Below, piece after piece: positions 53,017 to 62,065 of a DNA stretch of 64,000 nt; the stretch's first letter is position 1, and each line of letters opens with the position of its first letter. Under the pieces are notes generated by a model. It did not search any database. It was not told the DNA's origin and worked only from the letters and a program-made list of their open reading frames with translations. This DNA is from Sinomonas cellulolyticus (GTDB lineage: Bacteria > Actinomycetota > Actinomycetes > Actinomycetales > Micrococcaceae), in assembly GCF_014656475.1 (NCBI RefSeq), contig NZ_BNCM01000012.1, positions 1-64,000 of the forward strand, read 5' to 3'. The translations under genes were made by a program, and so were the position numbers.

Positions 53017-53871
53017 TCAGGCCAGGATGTCCTTCGTGGTGAACCGGCCGTACGCGAGGGCCCCGAAGAGGGCGATGTACCCGAGCTGGAGCCACACGTT
53101 CTGCCCGAATGAGTCCCACGAGATCGGGTCGCGCAGGAGGTCGGCCAGCCCGAGCCAGCGGTCGGTGAAGAGCCATGGGTGCAGCCAGTCGAGCTGGTCG
53201 AGCGCGCCGAGGATCTGCGAGGCCACCGCAAGCACCGCCGCACCGGCCATGGCGCCCACGGGAACCGACGTGAGGGTGGAGGCGAACAGCCCGATGGCCG
53301 CGAGCCCCAGGAGCGAGACCGTCACGTAGGCGCCCATGAGCAGCAGCCTCCCGAAGGAGTCTCCCGCCCCGATCTGGGTGCCCGAGAGCAGCGTCGCCTT
53401 CCCGAGCGGGAACAGCACCACCCCCACCGCTGCCCCTCCGAGCACGACGGCGAGCGCGGCCGCGGCGCAGAACACCGCGGAGCTGAGGTACTTCACCGCG
53501 AGGAGGCGCACCCGGCCGACAGGCGCGGCGAGCAGGTACCTCAGGGTGCCGAGGTTGGCCTCGCCCGCGATGGCGTCTCCCGACACGACGCTCACGGTGA
53601 GCGGCAGGAACAGGGGCGTGCACACCACGAGCCCGACGACACCCGCGAACAGGCCGTTGTCCGTGATCTGGTCCAGGAATGCCGGGCCGCGTCCACTGGG
53701 CGGGCGGCCGGGAGCGAACCGCACGGCCAGGCCGATCACGACTGGGACGGCGGCGAGGGCGGCGAGCATGGCCCACGTCCGCCAGCGCCGGAACAGGACG
53801 CGCAGTTCGGAGCCGAGGAGCCGCAGCGTGTGCCCGGCCGCTGTGGGGGAGGGCGTCTCAGCCTGCGACAT
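53017..53871 (-). CDS. ABC transporter permease (ABC-2 / NatB-like)
   Basis: A 284-residue membrane protein with six helices. It has the family-like GDAIAGEANLGTLRYLLAAPVGRVRLLAVKYL loop, followed by helices near 120-142, 165-190 and 200-222. It ends in the cytoplasmic GRFTTKDILA tail. It is the membrane partner of the ATPase at 53858-54835, with which it overlaps by 14 bp. The substrate is unknown. Confidence 0.9.
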   Translation of the reverse strand: MSQAETPSPTAAGHTLRLLGSELRVLFRRWRTWAMLAALAAVPVVIGLAVRFAPGRPPSGRGPAFLDQITDNGLFAGVVGLVVCTPLFLPLTVSVVSGDAIAGEANLGTLRYLLAAPVGRVRLLAVKYLSSAVFCAAAALAVVLGGAAVGVVLFPLGKATLLSGTQIGAGDSFGRLLLMGAYVTVSLLGLAAIGLFASTLTSVPVGAMAGAAVLAVASQILGALDQLDWLHPWLFTDRWLGLADLLRDPISWDSFGQNVWLQLGYIALFGALAYGRFTTKDILA

Positions 53872-54835
53872 CGAATCCCTCTCCCGTGAGTTCCACGAAC
53901 CGTTCCTCCAAGGTGGCCGCTTCTGCGGTGAAGCCACGCACCCGCACCCCGGCCGCGACGAGCGCGGCGACAACATCCTCCGCCGCCGGGGGCCGCGCGC
54001 CGTCGTGCGCTGCCGCTTCCGCGCCCGGCGCTTCACGGGCGGCAGCGACCACGGTCTCCGGCCCGGCCGGCTCGAGGTCGAAGCTCAGGCCCCGCAGCAC
54101 GCGCGCTGCCGCGGCCGCGTCAGGGGTCCGTACCGTCAGGCGCGGTCGTGAGGCGCCCCGCAGGGAGTCGAGCGTCCCTTGGGCCACGAGGCGTCCTGTG
54201 CGGAGCACCGCGGCGTGCGTGCACACCTGCTCGACCTCGGCGAGGAGGTGGCTCGAGACGAAGACCGTGGTGCCGTCTTCGGCGAGGGAGCGGATGAGCG
54301 CCCGCACCTCGCGCGTGCCCTGCGGGTCCAGCCCGTTGGTGGGTTCGTCGAGCATCAGGAGGGTCCGCGGCGCCAGGAGCGCTGCGGCCAGGCCGAGCCG
54401 CTGCTTCATGCCCAGCGAATAGGCGTGGACCTTCTTGGCGGCCGCGTGGGCCAGGCCGACCCGCTCGAGCGCTTCCCCCACCCGGGCGCGCCGCGTGCGC
54501 GAGGGCGCGAGCGGGTCCGCTGTGTCGAGCCGTGCGAGGTTCGCCGCACCGGTGAGGAATGGATAGAACGCGGGACCCTCGACGAGTGCTCCGACCCGCG
54601 GCAGCACCTCGCGGGCGCCGCGCGGCATCACACGCCCGAGCACCTCGGCCCGCCCGGCGCTCGGCGCGACAAGGCCGAGCAGCATGCGGATCGTCGTGGT
54701 CTTCCCGGACCCGTTCGGCCCGAGGAACCCGTAGACGGAGCCTTGGGGTACGGTCAGGCTCAGGTGGTCGACCGCGGTGTGGGCGCCGAAGCGCTTGGTG
54801 AGGTCATCGGTGACGATCGCGGGGCGGTCGCTCAC
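53858..54835 (-). CDS. ABC transporter ATP-binding protein
   Basis: A 325-residue ATPase with Walker A GPNGSGKTT, signature YSLGMKQR (replacing LSGGQ, common in this exporter subgroup), Walker B LLMLDEPTNGLD and switch His in VSSHLLAEVEQ. An unusual ~90-residue C-terminal extension, rich in Ala, follows the nucleotide-binding domain. The GTG at 54835 overlaps the stop of the upstream LolA-like gene, so three genes form one operon. Confidence 0.92.
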   Translation of the reverse strand: MSDRPAIVTDDLTKRFGAHTAVDHLSLTVPQGSVYGFLGPNGSGKTTTIRMLLGLVAPSAGRAEVLGRVMPRGAREVLPRVGALVEGPAFYPFLTGAANLARLDTADPLAPSRTRRARVGEALERVGLAHAAAKKVHAYSLGMKQRLGLAAALLAPRTLLMLDEPTNGLDPQGTREVRALIRSLAEDGTTVFVSSHLLAEVEQVCTHAAVLRTGRLVAQGTLDSLRGASRPRLTVRTPDAAAAARVLRGLSFDLEPAGPETVVAAAREAPGAEAAAHDGARPPAAEDVVAALVAAGVRVRGFTAEAATLEERFVELTGEGFDVAG

Positions 54836-55962
54836 TTGGCTCCTGTGGTGGCCGGCGCCGCCGCCGCTGCCTCGAGCGTGGAGGCCGGTACGGCGCCGGC
54901 GAGCACGCGCCCGTCCGCGGCGAGGAAGACCGTGAACAGCGAGGACGAGATGACGGAGCCTCCCGCCACGGGCGTGGCCAGCTGCTTCACGAGCGGCTGG
55001 TCCGCGAATCCCGCCGGAACCTTCGCTGCCGGGACGGTGACGACCGCGTCCCACCCCCGAGGCGCGGTGGCGGCCTTCGAAGCCGGCGCCTTGTCGGTTC
55101 TCGCGTGATCCGTTCCCGCCGGGGCGGACGGCGCCCCCTTCTCCGTGACGGTGGCCCCTGCTGGCGGCGTGAACGCGAACACCGACGGGTCAGGGGCCCT
55201 GAGGGCGAGCTTCGTGAAGGCCGCGTGCACGGCAGGTTCGGACTGGCCCTTGGCGAAGACGTCCACGGCAAGCGGCAGGCCCGTCTGGGACTCGACCGCG
55301 ATCGTCACCCGCGCCACGAGCGTGCCGGAGGCCTTCGGTGTCAGGACGAGGGTGTAGGCGCCGTGGCCGGCCACGGTGGTCGGGCTCCCGAGGGACACGT
55401 CGGTGTTCGGCCCGGCTGCGGCCAGGAGCCGTTGCGCGAGCTGGTCCGGCGAGAGGGCCGCGGGCGTCGGCGCTGACGCGGCCGTCCCGGCGGGCAGCTG
55501 TGCGTGCGTCACCTTGTGCGTCGAGGAGTCGTAGGTCCACGCATCGGTCCCGTTGCGGATCGCGTCCCGCTCGGCGAGCTGGTCGATGACCTGAACACGC
55601 TGGCGGGTGGGGCCGTCGGCGTACACGTTGGCCGTGTGCGAGGCGGTCAGCAGGTCCAGCAGGGCCGCCTCGGAGCCCAGGCTCGAGCTCCCCTTGGCGG
55701 CGCTGAGGGCCTGACCCGGAATCGATGGCAGGCCAAGGTCCGTGTGCTCCTCCATGGTCCCGGAGAACGACCGTGCCGTGTGCGCCGCCACGAGGGCGAG
55801 GACCTGCTGCGGGGTCGAGGGCGGGGGAGGCGAGCCGGCGGTCGCACCCGAGGCCAGCACTCCGACCGCTACGACGGCGGGGACCGCAGCGGCGGGGATC
55901 CAGCGCGTCCACCGGCGCGGCGTCGCGCGCTCCTGCCGGACGTCCGCCTGCGTCTCCTTCAT
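54832..55962 (-). CDS. LolA-like exported/membrane-anchored protein
   Basis: A 376-residue protein with one N-terminal membrane helix (about 22-43), then an extracytoplasmic domain resembling the LolA/outer-membrane-lipoprotein-sorting and RseB fold. Examples are ARSFSGTMEEHTDLGLPSIPG, DAWTYDSSTHKVTHAQLPAG and TGLPLAVDVFAKGQSEPAVH. Actinobacteria lack a classical outer membrane Lol system, so the domain probably binds a lipid or a regulatory partner. GGGAGGTTGCC precedes the ATG. It is co-transcribed with an ABC exporter, suggesting a substrate-binding or sensing role in export. Confidence 0.82.
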   Translation of the reverse strand: MKETQADVRQERATPRRWTRWIPAAAVPAVVAVGVLASGATAGSPPPPSTPQQVLALVAAHTARSFSGTMEEHTDLGLPSIPGQALSAAKGSSSLGSEAALLDLLTASHTANVYADGPTRQRVQVIDQLAERDAIRNGTDAWTYDSSTHKVTHAQLPAGTAASAPTPAALSPDQLAQRLLAAAGPNTDVSLGSPTTVAGHGAYTLVLTPKASGTLVARVTIAVESQTGLPLAVDVFAKGQSEPAVHAAFTKLALRAPDPSVFAFTPPAGATVTEKGAPSAPAGTDHARTDKAPASKAATAPRGWDAVVTVPAAKVPAGFADQPLVKQLATPVAGGSVISSSLFTVFLAADGRVLAGAVPASTLEAAAAAPATTGAK

Positions 55963-56051
55963 GGCAACCTCCCGGAACGGCCTTGATCCCACGCTACGCC
56001 TCCCGTACGGGAGTGTCGTCATCCCTGGGACGGATCTGCGGCCGGGGGCGG

Positions 56052-56321
56052 TCAGCCCCCCGCGAAGGGCGGGAGCACATCGACCTGGTCCCCGGCGGCG
56101 AGCGGCCGGGCCGGGTCCTTCGCCGCCACCTCGTTCACCAGGAAGGAGCACCGCCGCAGCACGTCGGCGAGCTGCGGCGCTCCGTCGCGCGGCCGGCGGA
56201 CGACGGCGCGCACCGCCTCGAGCGCATCGGCGAGGGTAGCGCCGTCGGGCACCTCGAGGTGCTCTGCGTCGACGCCGGCGGCCGCCTGGGCCGCGGCGTA
56301 GTACCGCAGGGTGATCTGCAC
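56052..56321 (-). CDS. moaD: Molybdopterin synthase small subunit (MoaD)
   Basis: An 89-residue ubiquitin-like protein ending in the diagnostic Gly-Gly (PPFAGG), the site that is adenylated and thiocarboxylated as sulfur donor for molybdopterin. The N-terminal strand is QITLRYYAAAQAAAG. The GTG at 56321 has AAGGAGCACCCC upstream and gives the usual length. It follows moaA by 17 bp on the minus strand. The large subunit MoaE is encoded at 61556-62023. Confidence 0.93.
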   Translation of the reverse strand: MQITLRYYAAAQAAAGVDAEHLEVPDGATLADALEAVRAVVRRPRDGAPQLADVLRRCSFLVNEVAAKDPARPLAAGDQVDVLPPFAGG

Positions 56322-56338
56322 GGGGTGCTCCTTGGGTC

Positions 56339-57445
56339 TCAGCCGCCGATGGCGGACATCGAGCGGTCGGGCTGGGTGAAGCCGTCGGCGCCGAGGCCGG
56401 TATGGTCCATGCCGTGGGCCCGCGGCTTGAGCCACATGGCCTCCTGCCAACGCTGTGCGACGTCCTCGTCGGAGGCACCGGAGCGCAGGAGGGCGCGCAG
56501 GTCCACTTCCTCGTGGGAGAAGAGGCAGCTCATGACCTTGCCCTCGGCTGTGATCCGTGTGCGCTTGCAGTCGGAGCAGAACGGCTCCGTCACCGAGGCG
56601 ATGATGCCCACGGTGCCCAGGGCGGCGTCGTCATCCTTCCGGCGCACCTCGAAGCGCTCGGCGGGGGCTCCGTCGCGGGCCCGGGGGTCCGGGGCGAGGC
56701 GGAAGCGCTCGGAGAGGATCGCGCGGACCTCGGCGGCGGTGACCATGCCCTGCCGTGTCCACCCGTGGTCCGCGTCGAGGGGCATCTGCTCGATGAACCG
56801 CAGCTCATAGCCGCGCTCGAGGCACCAGGCCAGCAGGGCCGGCGCGTCGGCGTCGTTGATGCCGCGCATGAGCACCGAGTTGACCTTGATCGGACCGAGG
56901 CCCGCGGCGTCGGCAGCCTCGATGCCGGCGAGCACGCGGTCGAGGAACGGGCGGCGTGCGAGCTTCGCGAAGGTCTCGGGGTGCAGCGTGTCGAGCGAGA
57001 TGTTGATGCGGGTCAGGCCGGCGCCGCTGAGCGCGGCCGCCTTCGCATCCAGGCCCACGGCATTGGTGGTCAGGGCGATCGGCAGGTGAGGATGGGCCGC
57101 GCGCAGCGCCGCGATGATCTCGACCAGATCGGCGCGGACGAGGGGCTCGCCGCCCGTGAGCCGGAGCTCGCGCACGCCGAGGCGATGCACGCCGATCCCC
57201 ACAATCCGCACGATCTCCTCCGCGGAGAGCACGGCGTCCTTGGCGAGCCAGGGCAGCCCGTCGGCCGGCATGCAGTAGGAGCACCGCAGGTTGCACTTGT
57301 CCGTCAGGGACAGCCGCATGTCTGTGGCCACGCGGCCGTACCGGTCCACGAGTCCGGCGAGCCCGGCGGGACGGTCGGCAGCGCGCGGATCCCGGCCCAA
57401 GGGGTCCGTGGTCCGCCGTTGCGGCATCCCGAGCTCAACAGTCAT
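56339..57445 (-). CDS. moaA: GTP 3',8-cyclase (MoaA)
   Basis: A 368-residue radical SAM enzyme. The SAM [4Fe-4S] motif is C51-x3-C55-x2-C58. The second cluster is in FCSDCKRTRITAEGKVMSCLFS, and the C terminus ends in the conserved Gly-Gly (SAIGG). With MoaC it converts GTP to cyclic pyranopterin monophosphate, the first step of molybdenum cofactor synthesis. No ribosome binding site is seen; TACCGT six bases before the ATG suggests a leaderless message. Confidence 0.96.
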   Translation of the reverse strand: MTVELGMPQRRTTDPLGRDPRAADRPAGLAGLVDRYGRVATDMRLSLTDKCNLRCSYCMPADGLPWLAKDAVLSAEEIVRIVGIGVHRLGVRELRLTGGEPLVRADLVEIIAALRAAHPHLPIALTTNAVGLDAKAAALSGAGLTRINISLDTLHPETFAKLARRPFLDRVLAGIEAADAAGLGPIKVNSVLMRGINDADAPALLAWCLERGYELRFIEQMPLDADHGWTRQGMVTAAEVRAILSERFRLAPDPRARDGAPAERFEVRRKDDDAALGTVGIIASVTEPFCSDCKRTRITAEGKVMSCLFSHEEVDLRALLRSGASDEDVAQRWQEAMWLKPRAHGMDHTGLGADGFTQPDRSMSAIGG

Positions 57446-57451
57446 GCGTCT

Positions 57452-57457
57452 ACGGTA
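57452..57457 (-). promoter_or_regulatory. Candidate -10 box for moaA-moaD (leaderless)
   Basis: TACCGT on the minus strand ends six bases before the ATG at 57445. Confidence 0.4.
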
Positions 57458-57490
57458 CGCCAGCGCCGCAGACGGCGGGCGGACGTCTCA

Positions 57491-57546
57491 CTGCGCGGTC
57501 ACGCGGCCGGTCTCGCTCCGCGGTCGCGCTCACTCCGCGGTCGCGC
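57491..57546. repeat. Short imperfect repeats in the moaA divergent region
   Basis: CTCCGCGGTCGCGC occurs at 57516-57529 and 57533-57546, with an imperfect copy CTGCGCGGTCACGC at 57491-57504. Each carries CGCGGTC. They lie between the divergent moaA and sulfite-oxidase-like genes; binding by a regulator is possible but unproven. Confidence 0.6.
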
Positions 57547-57621
57547 GCCCGCGGGAAGCACCCCGCCCAGAAGTCCACATCGCGGCGCGCCGTCGCCGGG
57601 TCCCGCGCGCCGCCGCCGATT

Positions 57622-57627
57622 TACGCT
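57622..57627 (+). promoter_or_regulatory. Candidate -10 box for the sulfite-oxidase-like gene
   Basis: TACGCT ends six bases before the ATG at 57634. GGAGG lies too close to the ATG to be a normal ribosome binding site. Confidence 0.45.
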
Positions 57628-57633
57628 GGAGGC

Positions 57634-59217
57634 ATGAGCCCCCGCACTGCAGCCAGCCCCGCGCCCGCAGTACGCGCCGCGAGCCGGAGGCGCACGGGGT
57701 TCGCGGCACTCGCCGGGGTGCTCTCGGCGGCCGCGGGCGTCCTGACGGGCGAGGTGGGCGCGGCCCTCCTCAGCCCCTCGCTGAGCCCGGTCTCGGCCGT
57801 GGCCGGAGCCGTCGTGGACGCCACGCCGCCCGCCGCGAAGGACTGGGCGATCCAGACCTTCGGCACGGGCGACAAGGCCTTCCTCGTCACCGTGATCGGC
57901 CTCGCGCTGGCGGTCCTCGGTGCGGCCGCTGGCGTGCTCGAGCTGCGGAGGCCGGGCGTCGGGGTAGGCCTGGCCGGGGCGATCGGGCTGGTGGGCCTCG
58001 GGGCTGTCGTGACGCGCTCGCTCGCCGGGCCCGGGGCGTGGCTATGCGCTCTCGCCGCCGGCATCGTCGCGATGGCACTCCTCCGCTGGCTTGTGAACAG
58101 GCTCCGGCGCGAGCCCCTGGGCCACGTCGGTTCATCCCCCGGAGGATTCCCCCGGCGGGGATTCCTCCGGGCGCTCGCGGGTACGGGGGCGGCCGTCGTG
58201 CTGGGAGGCGTCGTGACCGCCGTCCTGCGGGGAGCCGCGGTTGCGGCGGCCTCGGCCCGGGACGCCCTCAGGCTGCCGACGCCCGCCGACCCCGCGCCGC
58301 CGATCCCGGAGAGTGCCCAGGTCGGCGTCGCGGGCGTCTCCGCGCTCGTGACTCCCGCTGCCGACTTCTACCGCATCGACACCGCGTTCGTCGTGCCGTC
58401 GGTGGATCCGGCCACGTGGCAGCTGAGGGTCACGGGCCTCGTGGAGGAGCCCGTGACTCTCACGTGGTCAGAGCTGCTCGGCAAGCCGCTCGTGGAGCGG
58501 TACGTGACGCTGACCTGCGTCTCGAACGAGGTCGGCGGGAACCTCGCGGGCAACGCGCGCTGGCTCGGCTGGCCCGTCCGCGAGCTGCTCGCGGCGGCCA
58601 GGCCGCGGCCGGGTGCGGACATGGTCCTCTCGCGCAGTGTGGACGGATTCACTGCCGGCACGCCGCTGACAGCGCTCACCGATCCGGGCCGGGACGCGCT
58701 GCTGGCCGTGGCGATGAACGGCGAGCCGCTTCCCCCCGAGCATGGATTCCCCGTGCGCCTCGTGGTGCCGGGGCTGTACGGCTATGTCTCCGCAACCAAG
58801 TGGGTCACCGAGCTCAAGGTCACGACCTTTGCCGCGGACACCGCCTACTGGAGCACGCGGGGCTGGAGCGAGAAGGGACCGATCAAGACTGCGTCCCGCA
58901 TCGACGTGCCCCGGCGTGGGAGCGGGGTCACGGCGGGAGAAGTCACCGTGGCCGGCGTCGCGTGGGCGCAGCACCGCGGCATCTCGGCCGTGGAGGTCAG
59001 GGTGGACGACGGCGCGTGGCAGCCCGCGCGGCTCGGCACCGGGATCTCTCGGGATACTTGGTACCAGTGGGCCGCCTCGGTCCGGCTTTCGCCGGGACGC
59101 CACCGGATCGCGGTCCGGGCGACCGACGGCGACGGGCAGGTGCAGACCGCGGCCCAGGCGCCCCCCGCCCCGGACGGGGCCACGGGATACGACATCATCG
59201 ACGTGGAGGCCGCATGA
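57634..59217 (+). CDS. Membrane-anchored sulfite-oxidase-family molybdoenzyme
   Basis: A 527-residue protein. The N-terminal third has about four membrane helices (roughly 20-45, 85-105, 110-130, 133-150) and a further hydrophobic segment after a charged loop (about 183-205). The oxidoreductase molybdopterin domain (about 245-410) has WQLRVTGLVEEPVTLTWSEL and the molybdenum-ligating C295 in LTCVSNEVGG. The Mo-co dimerisation domain (about 415-520) completes it. It is a probable extracytoplasmic sulfite or sulfoxide oxidoreductase. It heads the moeA-moaC-mogA-moaE operon, so the cofactor and its user are made together. Confidence 0.9.
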   Translation: MSPRTAASPAPAVRAASRRRTGFAALAGVLSAAAGVLTGEVGAALLSPSLSPVSAVAGAVVDATPPAAKDWAIQTFGTGDKAFLVTVIGLALAVLGAAAGVLELRRPGVGVGLAGAIGLVGLGAVVTRSLAGPGAWLCALAAGIVAMALLRWLVNRLRREPLGHVGSSPGGFPRRGFLRALAGTGAAVVLGGVVTAVLRGAAVAAASARDALRLPTPADPAPPIPESAQVGVAGVSALVTPAADFYRIDTAFVVPSVDPATWQLRVTGLVEEPVTLTWSELLGKPLVERYVTLTCVSNEVGGNLAGNARWLGWPVRELLAAARPRPGADMVLSRSVDGFTAGTPLTALTDPGRDALLAVAMNGEPLPPEHGFPVRLVVPGLYGYVSATKWVTELKVTTFAADTAYWSTRGWSEKGPIKTASRIDVPRRGSGVTAGEVTVAGVAWAQHRGISAVEVRVDDGAWQPARLGTGISRDTWYQWAASVRLSPGRHRIAVRATDGDGQVQTAAQAPPAPDGATGYDIIDVEAA

Positions 59218-60545
59218 CCGCACAGCATCGGAACGCGACATCGCAGCGGCTCGCCGGCGCGTCTGAGGTCGGTTCGGCCCTCGGGCACGTCAGCGGGCGC
59301 GTCAGCGGGCACCCCAGCGTCGCTGATCACCGCGCCAGGATCGCCCGCCTGCTCGAGCCCCTGGCCGCGCGTCCCGTCCAGCGTGTCCCTCTGGGCGAAG
59401 CGCTCGGTGCCGCCCTGGGCGAGGACCTCGTGGCACCCGTGAGCCTGCCGCCCTTCGACAACTCCCAGATGGACGGATTCGCCGTGCGTGCGGCGGACTT
59501 CCACGGCGACGGCTCTGACGGGCCACACGCCCCGGGCCGGCGGGAGTTCACGGTGGCGGAGGCGATCCCGGCCGGGGCCGTGCCCGAATGCCTCGTCCCC
59601 GGCAGGGCCGCACCGATCATGACGGGGGCCGTGATGCCGGACGGCGCGGACGCCGTGGTGCCGGTCGAACAGGCCGTTCCCTCCGCCTACCCGGCGGCGG
59701 GGGAGACGGTGCTGCTCCCGCGGGCGGAGGCGGGCACCTTCGTGCGGCGAGCCGGCAGCGACGTGGAGGCGGGCGCCGTCGTGCTCCTGGCCGGGACACC
59801 CTTGGGGCCGGCCCAGCTCGGGCTGGCCGCGGCCCTCGGATTCGGGGATCTGCCCGTGCGGCCGCCCCTGCGCGCCGCCGTCGTCAGTACGGGCGCGGAA
59901 CTCGCGGCTCCCGGCGACGCCCTCGCCCCGGGCCAGATCCACGACGCCAACGGTCCCCTCCTTGCGGCCGCGCTGAGGGAGGCCGGGCTCGCGGTGGAGC
60001 ATCTGGCCGTCCGGACGGATGACCCCGCCGAGCTGCTGCTCGCCCTCGAGTGCCTCGCCCGGCCCAGCGCCGACGAGGGGCCGGACCTGATCGTCACCAC
60101 GGGCGGTGTGTCCCAGGGCGCCTTCGAGGCGACCAAGCTGGCTCTGGCCGGCGGCGACGTCGAGTTCTCGCACCTCGCGATGCAGCCCGGCGGTCCGCAG
60201 GGGCTCGGCGCCTTCCGGGGCGTCCCGGTCATCGCTTTCCCGGGCAACCCCGTGAGCTGCTGGATCTCCTGGGAGGTCCTGCTGCGCCCAGTGCTCTCCG
60301 AGCTTCTCGGCGCGCCCAGGCCCCGGCGTGTGCTGAGCTCCCGGCTGGGCGAGCCCCTCGTCTCCCCGGCTGGGAAGCTCCAGATCCGCCGGGGGCGCCT
60401 CCGCCGCGACGGGGCCGTGCAGCTCGTGGGGGGCCCGGGCTCCCACCTGCTCGGCGCACTCGCCTCATCGGACGCGCTCGTCATGGTGCCGGAGCACGTC
60501 ACGGAGCTCAGTGCCGGTGCCGAGGTGGAAGTATGGCTGACGTGA
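59214..60545 (+). CDS. moeA: Molybdopterin molybdotransferase (MoeA)
   Basis: A 443-residue MoeA that inserts molybdate into adenylylated molybdopterin. It has family segments [45 protein letters not shown], and the MoaB-like domain with ITTGGVS-type [18 protein letters not shown] and [20 protein letters not shown] nonconserved ~30-residue N-terminal extension holds a [12 protein letters not shown] stretch. The start overlaps the previous stop (ATGA); its end overlaps moaC by 13 bp. Confidence 0.95.
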   Translation: MTAQHRNATSQRLAGASEVGSALGHVSGRVSGHPSVADHRARIARLLEPLAARPVQRVPLGEALGAALGEDLVAPVSLPPFDNSQMDGFAVRAADFHGDGSDGPHAPGRREFTVAEAIPAGAVPECLVPGRAAPIMTGAVMPDGADAVVPVEQAVPSAYPAAGETVLLPRAEAGTFVRRAGSDVEAGAVVLLAGTPLGPAQLGLAAALGFGDLPVRPPLRAAVVSTGAELAAPGDALAPGQIHDANGPLLAAALREAGLAVEHLAVRTDDPAELLLALECLARPSADEGPDLIVTTGGVSQGAFEATKLALAGGDVEFSHLAMQPGGPQGLGAFRGVPVIAFPGNPVSCWISWEVLLRPVLSELLGAPRPRRVLSSRLGEPLVSPAGKLQIRRGRLRRDGAVQLVGGPGSHLLGALASSDALVMVPEHVTELSAGAEVEVWLT

Positions 60546-61069
60546 ACGAGACCCCCAAGCTCACCCACGTGCGGGCCGACGGCAGCGCCCACATGGTCGA
60601 TGTGAGCAGCAAGCAGGAGACCACGCGCGAGGCGACCGCTCAGGCGGTCCTCACCACCACGCGCGAGGTGATCGCGCTGCTCGCGGAGGGCGGCCTGCCC
60701 AAGGGCGATGCCCTCGCCGTGGCGCGCGTGGCCGGGATCATGGCCGCGAAGAAGACCCCCGAGCTCATCCCGCTCTGCCATCCGCTGCCGATCGCCAAGG
60801 TCACGGTGGACTTCGAGCTGGGCCCGACGAGCGTCACCGTCTACGCGACCGTCAAGACGCGGGGCGTGACGGGGGTGGAGATGGAGGCACTGACCTCGGC
60901 TTCCGTCGCGGCGCTGGGCGTCTACGACATGGTCAAGGCCGTCGACAAGCACGCCGTCATCTCCGAGCTGAAGGTCCTGGCCAAGTCCGGTGGCAAGAGC
61001 GGGGACTGGTCATTGCCGGGCGCCAGCGGCGGCGACGCCGGCGGGACCCCCCGCGGGGATGCCTCGTGA
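60533..61069 (+). CDS. moaC: Cyclic pyranopterin monophosphate synthase (MoaC)
   Basis: A 178-residue MoaC with [18 protein letters not shown] near the N terminus and active-site segments [17 protein letters not shown] and [26 protein letters not shown]. It acts directly after MoaA. A Gly/Ser/Asp-rich C-terminal tail extends beyond the core. It overlaps moeA by 13 bp and its GTGA overlaps the mogA start. Confidence 0.96.
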   Translation: MADVNETPKLTHVRADGSAHMVDVSSKQETTREATAQAVLTTTREVIALLAEGGLPKGDALAVARVAGIMAAKKTPELIPLCHPLPIAKVTVDFELGPTSVTVYATVKTRGVTGVEMEALTSASVAALGVYDMVKAVDKHAVISELKVLAKSGGKSGDWSLPGASGGDAGGTPRGDAS

Positions 61070-61569
61070 GGCGCGCGGGCATCCTCATCGCCTCGACCCG
61101 GGCGGCGACGGGCGCGTACGAGGACCGGACGGGCCCGGTCATCGCGGACTGGCTCTCCGAGCACGGCTTCGAGGTCATCCCCACCGCGGTCGTCCCCGAC
61201 GGTCCCAGCGTCGGCGCCGCCCTCCGGGCCCTGCTGTCCCTCTCTCCCGCCGCAGTCATCACGAGCGGGGGGACGGGGCTGAGCCCGGACGACCGCACCC
61301 CTGAGGAGACACGGCCGCTCCTGGACCGCGAGGTCCCCGGCATCATGGAGGCCATCCGCGCGGCCGGCCTGGCGAAGACGCCCCTCGCGGCACTGTCCCG
61401 GGGGCACGCCGGACTCGCGGGCACCTCGTTCGTCGTCAACCTGCCGGGGTCGCCGTCCGGCGTCATGGACGGCCTCGCGGTCCTCGACCCGATCATCGAG
61501 CACCTCTGTGACCAGGCTGCCGGAAAGGCCGGCCACGACCACGGCAAGGAGAACCATGTCCACGAGTGA
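61066..61569 (+). CDS. mog: Molybdopterin adenylyltransferase (MogA/MoaB type)
   Basis: A 167-residue protein with [23 protein letters not shown], the MPT-binding signature, and the [14 protein letters not shown] segment. It activates molybdopterin with ATP before MoeA inserts the metal. The C terminus ([11 protein letters not shown]) is His-rich and overlaps moaE by 14 bp; it might bind metal. The GTG start overlaps the moaC stop. Confidence 0.94.
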   Translation: MRRAGILIASTRAATGAYEDRTGPVIADWLSEHGFEVIPTAVVPDGPSVGAALRALLSLSPAAVITSGGTGLSPDDRTPEETRPLLDREVPGIMEAIRAAGLAKTPLAALSRGHAGLAGTSFVVNLPGSPSGVMDGLAVLDPIIEHLCDQAAGKAGHDHGKENHVHE

Positions 61570-62023
61570 TCGCCGGGTCCACGTGGTCCACGCCGCAGTG
61601 ACCCTTGAGCCGCTCGAGGAGACCGCGGCGCGGGCCGCCGTCGACGCGGCGGACGCCGGCGCCGTCGTGCTCTTCTCCGGCGTGGTCCGCGACCACGACG
61701 AGGGCCGGGGCGTCACCCGCCTCTCGTACACCGCGCACCCCACCGCGGAGGCAGTGCTGCGCGAGGTCGTGGACCAGGTGATCCATGAGCACGCCGCCGT
61801 GCACCCCGCCTCCGAGCGGGCGATGCGGGTGTGGATCGCCCACCGCGTCGGGGAGCTGGCAGTGGGGGACGCCGCCTTCGTCTGCGCCGTATCGGCAGCC
61901 CACCGCGGGGAGGCGTTCCGGCTCTGCTCGGACCTCGTGGACACCGTCAAGGACCAGGTGCCGATCTGGAAGGAGCAGTTCTTCGACGACGGCGGGAGCG
62001 AGTGGGTGGCCGCACTCGGCTGA
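61556..62023 (+). CDS. moaE: Molybdopterin synthase large subunit (MoaE)
   Basis: A 155-residue MoaE. It includes AGAVVLFSGVVRDHDEGRGVTRLSYTAHPTAE near the N terminus, RVWIAHRVGELAVGDAAFVCAVSAAHRGEAF, and the catalytic lysine in VDTVKDQVPIWKEQFF. With MoaD it inserts the dithiolene sulfurs. AAGGAGAACC precedes the ATG. It is the last gene of the molybdenum cofactor operon. Confidence 0.95.
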   Translation: MSTSDRRVHVVHAAVTLEPLEETAARAAVDAADAGAVVLFSGVVRDHDEGRGVTRLSYTAHPTAEAVLREVVDQVIHEHAAVHPASERAMRVWIAHRVGELAVGDAAFVCAVSAAHRGEAFRLCSDLVDTVKDQVPIWKEQFFDDGGSEWVAALG

Positions 62024-62052
62024 CCCCGAAGGGGGCGCCGGCCGCGCTGGGC

Positions 62053-62058
62053 TAGGCT
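62053..62058 (+). promoter_or_regulatory. Candidate -10 box for dapB (leaderless)
   Basis: TAGGCT ends seven bases before the ATG at 62066. No ribosome binding site is present. Confidence 0.45.
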
Positions 62059-62065
62059 TGAGGCC

